A DNA stretch of 64,000 nt. Origin: Shewanella zhangzhouensis. Lineage in GTDB: Bacteria > Pseudomonadota > Gammaproteobacteria > Enterobacterales > Shewanellaceae. Each line of letters opens with the position of its first letter. The stretch's first letter is position 1. The stretch spans positions 4,351,501-4,415,500 of the forward strand of contig NZ_CP080414.1 in NCBI RefSeq assembly GCF_019457615.1. The letters are read 5' to 3'. A model generated the notes under the pieces. It was not told the DNA's origin. It made no database searches and worked only from the letters and a program-made list of their open reading frames with translations. This document shows positions 62,744-64,000 of the stretch, in pieces. The position numbers were made by a program, and so were the translations under genes.

Positions 62744-63181
62744 TTAGTCCTCAGCGACCTGCTTATCCAACGCCAGTAAGGCTTTATCCTGCTCCCTGTT
62801 GAGGGGATAGATGGTCTTTATCCGGCACTTTATATGGGGCTCCTGGGCCGTAAACACCGAATCAAAGCCCGCATCCAAACTGGTGGACATGGCCTGATCA
62901 AGCATCAGCGCCCTGGCAAAGTGCAGTTGCGGACACCGGGCATCCAGCTCAACCAAATACGGCTTGCCGGGACTGGTTCGCAGGATCAGATGCTTTTCCC
63001 CCAAACTGGCCCAGCTGTCGAGCCTGAAAGTATTCACTTTTTTCACGCTTTCCAGTTGCCACTGGCTAATGGAGTCGTTCACCTTCAACTCCCACTCATC
63101 ACGGCTGAGGCGATTGCTTGAACAGGCCAGCAGCAAGAAGAACAAACTCATCACTGCAATGGATTTACGCGCACTTTTCAT
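62744..63181 (-). CDS. Lipoprotein, DUF6491-like
   Basis: 145 residues. Lipobox LLLAC gives Cys20. Mature part: LDSWASLGEKHLILRTSPGKPYLVELDARCPQ, with two internal Cys (about 84 and 118) that could pair, and a helical tail. The pattern resembles the DUF6491 family of unknown function. It is convergent with the GGDEF gene and divergent from the thioredoxin-like gene at 63338. Confidence 0.72.
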   Translation of the reverse strand: MKSARKSIAVMSLFFLLLACSSNRLSRDEWELKVNDSISQWQLESVKKVNTFRLDSWASLGEKHLILRTSPGKPYLVELDARCPQLHFARALMLDQAMSTSLDAGFDSVFTAQEPHIKCRIKTIYPLNREQDKALLALDKQVAED

Positions 63182-63337
63182 CAGGCATCTCCCTATGGAA
63201 TACCAAGCTTTGTAGACATTCAGTGTAGCGCCAACACCGAAGGGATACAGTCAGCTCATAGTGTCAAATTGCATCCAGGCCGCCTTATAAAAACTGTGGC
63301 AAAATGCGCTATCACATGCAGATTGAGAGACTTTGAC

Positions 63338-63670
63338 ATGCTTACGCTGGAAACGCCGCAACAACTGGCCGAGGCACTTGCGCAACATCCGGGGCTATTG
63401 CTGTTGATTGGCGGAAAAGACTGCGGCGTATGCCAGGCGCTCAAGCCAAGAATTGCCGCTTTGCTTGCAACGGAGTTCCCTGCCATGACGCTGGCCTATA
63501 TCGATTGCCAGGCCTCAGGGGCAGTGCTTTGTGGACAGCTTGGGGTGTTCTCACTGCCGGTTGTCAGAGTGTTTTTCCATGGGGACAGTTTTGGTGAGTT
63601 GGCGCGGGTGTTTTCCATGGCCGATATCAAAAACTTGCTTGAGCGGCCCTATTCCCTGTGTTTTAGCTGA
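63338..63670 (+). CDS. Thioredoxin-like protein with CGVC motif
   Basis: 110-residue thioredoxin-fold protein. The redox pair is Cys29-Gly-Val-Cys32 in GGKDCGVCQALK, cis-Pro at 74 (FSLPVVRVF), and there is an extra Cys57 and Cys65. There is no signal peptide, so it is probably cytoplasmic. It does not have the WCGPC motif of true thioredoxin. GAGAG precedes ATG 63338; an upstream extension in frame is less likely. Confidence 0.83.
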   Translation: MLTLETPQQLAEALAQHPGLLLLIGGKDCGVCQALKPRIAALLATEFPAMTLAYIDCQASGAVLCGQLGVFSLPVVRVFFHGDSFGELARVFSMADIKNLLERPYSLCFS

Positions 63671-63740
63671 CGACTCTGCCTGTCACCACCGGGCCATGGG
63701 AGAGTCACGGCTCCGGCGGCATAAGCAGATTTCATAATGC

Positions 63741-64000
63741 TTAATCCCTCGCTGTTAGCGAAACACCATCGAATGAATCCGGCAACAAACGGCTGACCGA
63801 CTCCAACGGCAGGGCTTGCATCTGCACCCGGCTATCGGCCATGGAGTCTATTGACATCGTGGACGTCAGCGCTGAAACAGATTGGCTCTGCTCGATGCGG
63901 ATATCACTTTGTTCGCTCACCAGTCCCTGCTTCTGTGCCTGTCTGAGACCATCGCGAATATCCTGTTCCAGATGGCCGACTTCTGCACTTTGGCAAAACG
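63741..64000 (-). CDS. Unknown protein, 5' end outside window
   Basis: An open minus-strand frame runs from the right window edge to a TAA at 63741-63743; 85 residues are visible. It has a helical start (HLEQDIRDGLRQAQKQG), a Gln/Ser-rich middle and ends DSFDGVSLTARD. No signal peptide or membrane segment can be judged from the part seen. I do not recognise it. Confidence 0.6.
   Translation of the reverse strand, partial: FCQSAEVGHLEQDIRDGLRQAQKQGLVSEQSDIRIEQSQSVSALTSTMSIDSMADSRVQMQALPLESVSRLLPDSFDGVSLTARD

Overview
The window reads as chromosomal DNA of a marine or brackish gammaproteobacterium, most probably a Shewanella or close relative. This is inferred from gene content and protein style (an OsmC-YcaO fusion, RsmJ and RlmJ, DUF3137/LemA, TorF-like porins, a TTG-start RsmJ, several diguanylate cyclases). 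No rRNA, tRNA, CRISPR array, transposase or integrase was seen. Genes are dense, on both strands, and convergent pairs usually share a bidirectional hairpin terminator.

Layout. 1-5108: a co-directional molybdenum block, moaA(partial)-moaB-moaC-moaD-moaE-modA-modB-modC, joining pterin cofactor synthesis to molybdate uptake. 5178-8111: an OB-fold exported protein, a PepSY-like exported protein, an OmpR-type response regulator and a histidine kinase, preceded by an 11-bp inverted repeat that covers the first ribosome binding site. 8115-13589: a pseudouridine synthase, a diguanylate cyclase, a 55-residue Pmp3-type membrane peptide, a LysR regulator and a penicillin-acylase-family hydrolase. 13688-20259: a pirin gene and a VOC-family gene, separated by about 5.2 kb carrying four exported or lipid-anchored envelope proteins (COG3014-type lipoprotein, LpoB-like lipoprotein, an unknown periplasmic protein, a FlgT/CsgG-like protein). 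This block is bracketed by a 95-bp direct repeat made of the last 13 codons of pirin plus its terminator, and it is the best candidate here for an uncharacterised system.

20358-30296: glutathione reductase, a small secreted unknown, outer-membrane proteins, oligopeptidase A, a thioesterase, a GST, a LysR/NmrA divergent pair and a 3-methyladenine glycosylase. 30659-34979: an RND multidrug pump (adaptor and AcrB-type pump). 35067-43622: small unknowns, two DUF3137 paralogues (one with lemA and a lytic transglycosylase), YaiI, a secreted subtilase and an AbgT transporter with an orphan terminator in its leader. 43731-49074: the rRNA methyltransferases RlmJ and RsmJ, an EamA exporter divergent from a MarR regulator with clear operator repeats, a 1-kb gene-poor stretch, a small membrane protein and an orphan periplasmic binding protein. 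49322-53899: the OsmC-YcaO fusion, a thioesterase and a long-chain acyl-CoA synthetase. 54079-60329: two ABC-2 export cassettes back to back (a GntR/YtrA-type one on the minus strand; a TAP-like hydrolase plus NatAB-like one on the plus strand). 60503-64000: a small membrane protein, an Hsp20 with a sigma-32-like promoter, a PAS-GGDEF cyclase, a lipoprotein, a thioredoxin-like protein and the end of an unknown gene running off the right edge.

All family names come from recognising motifs by eye; no database search was possible.
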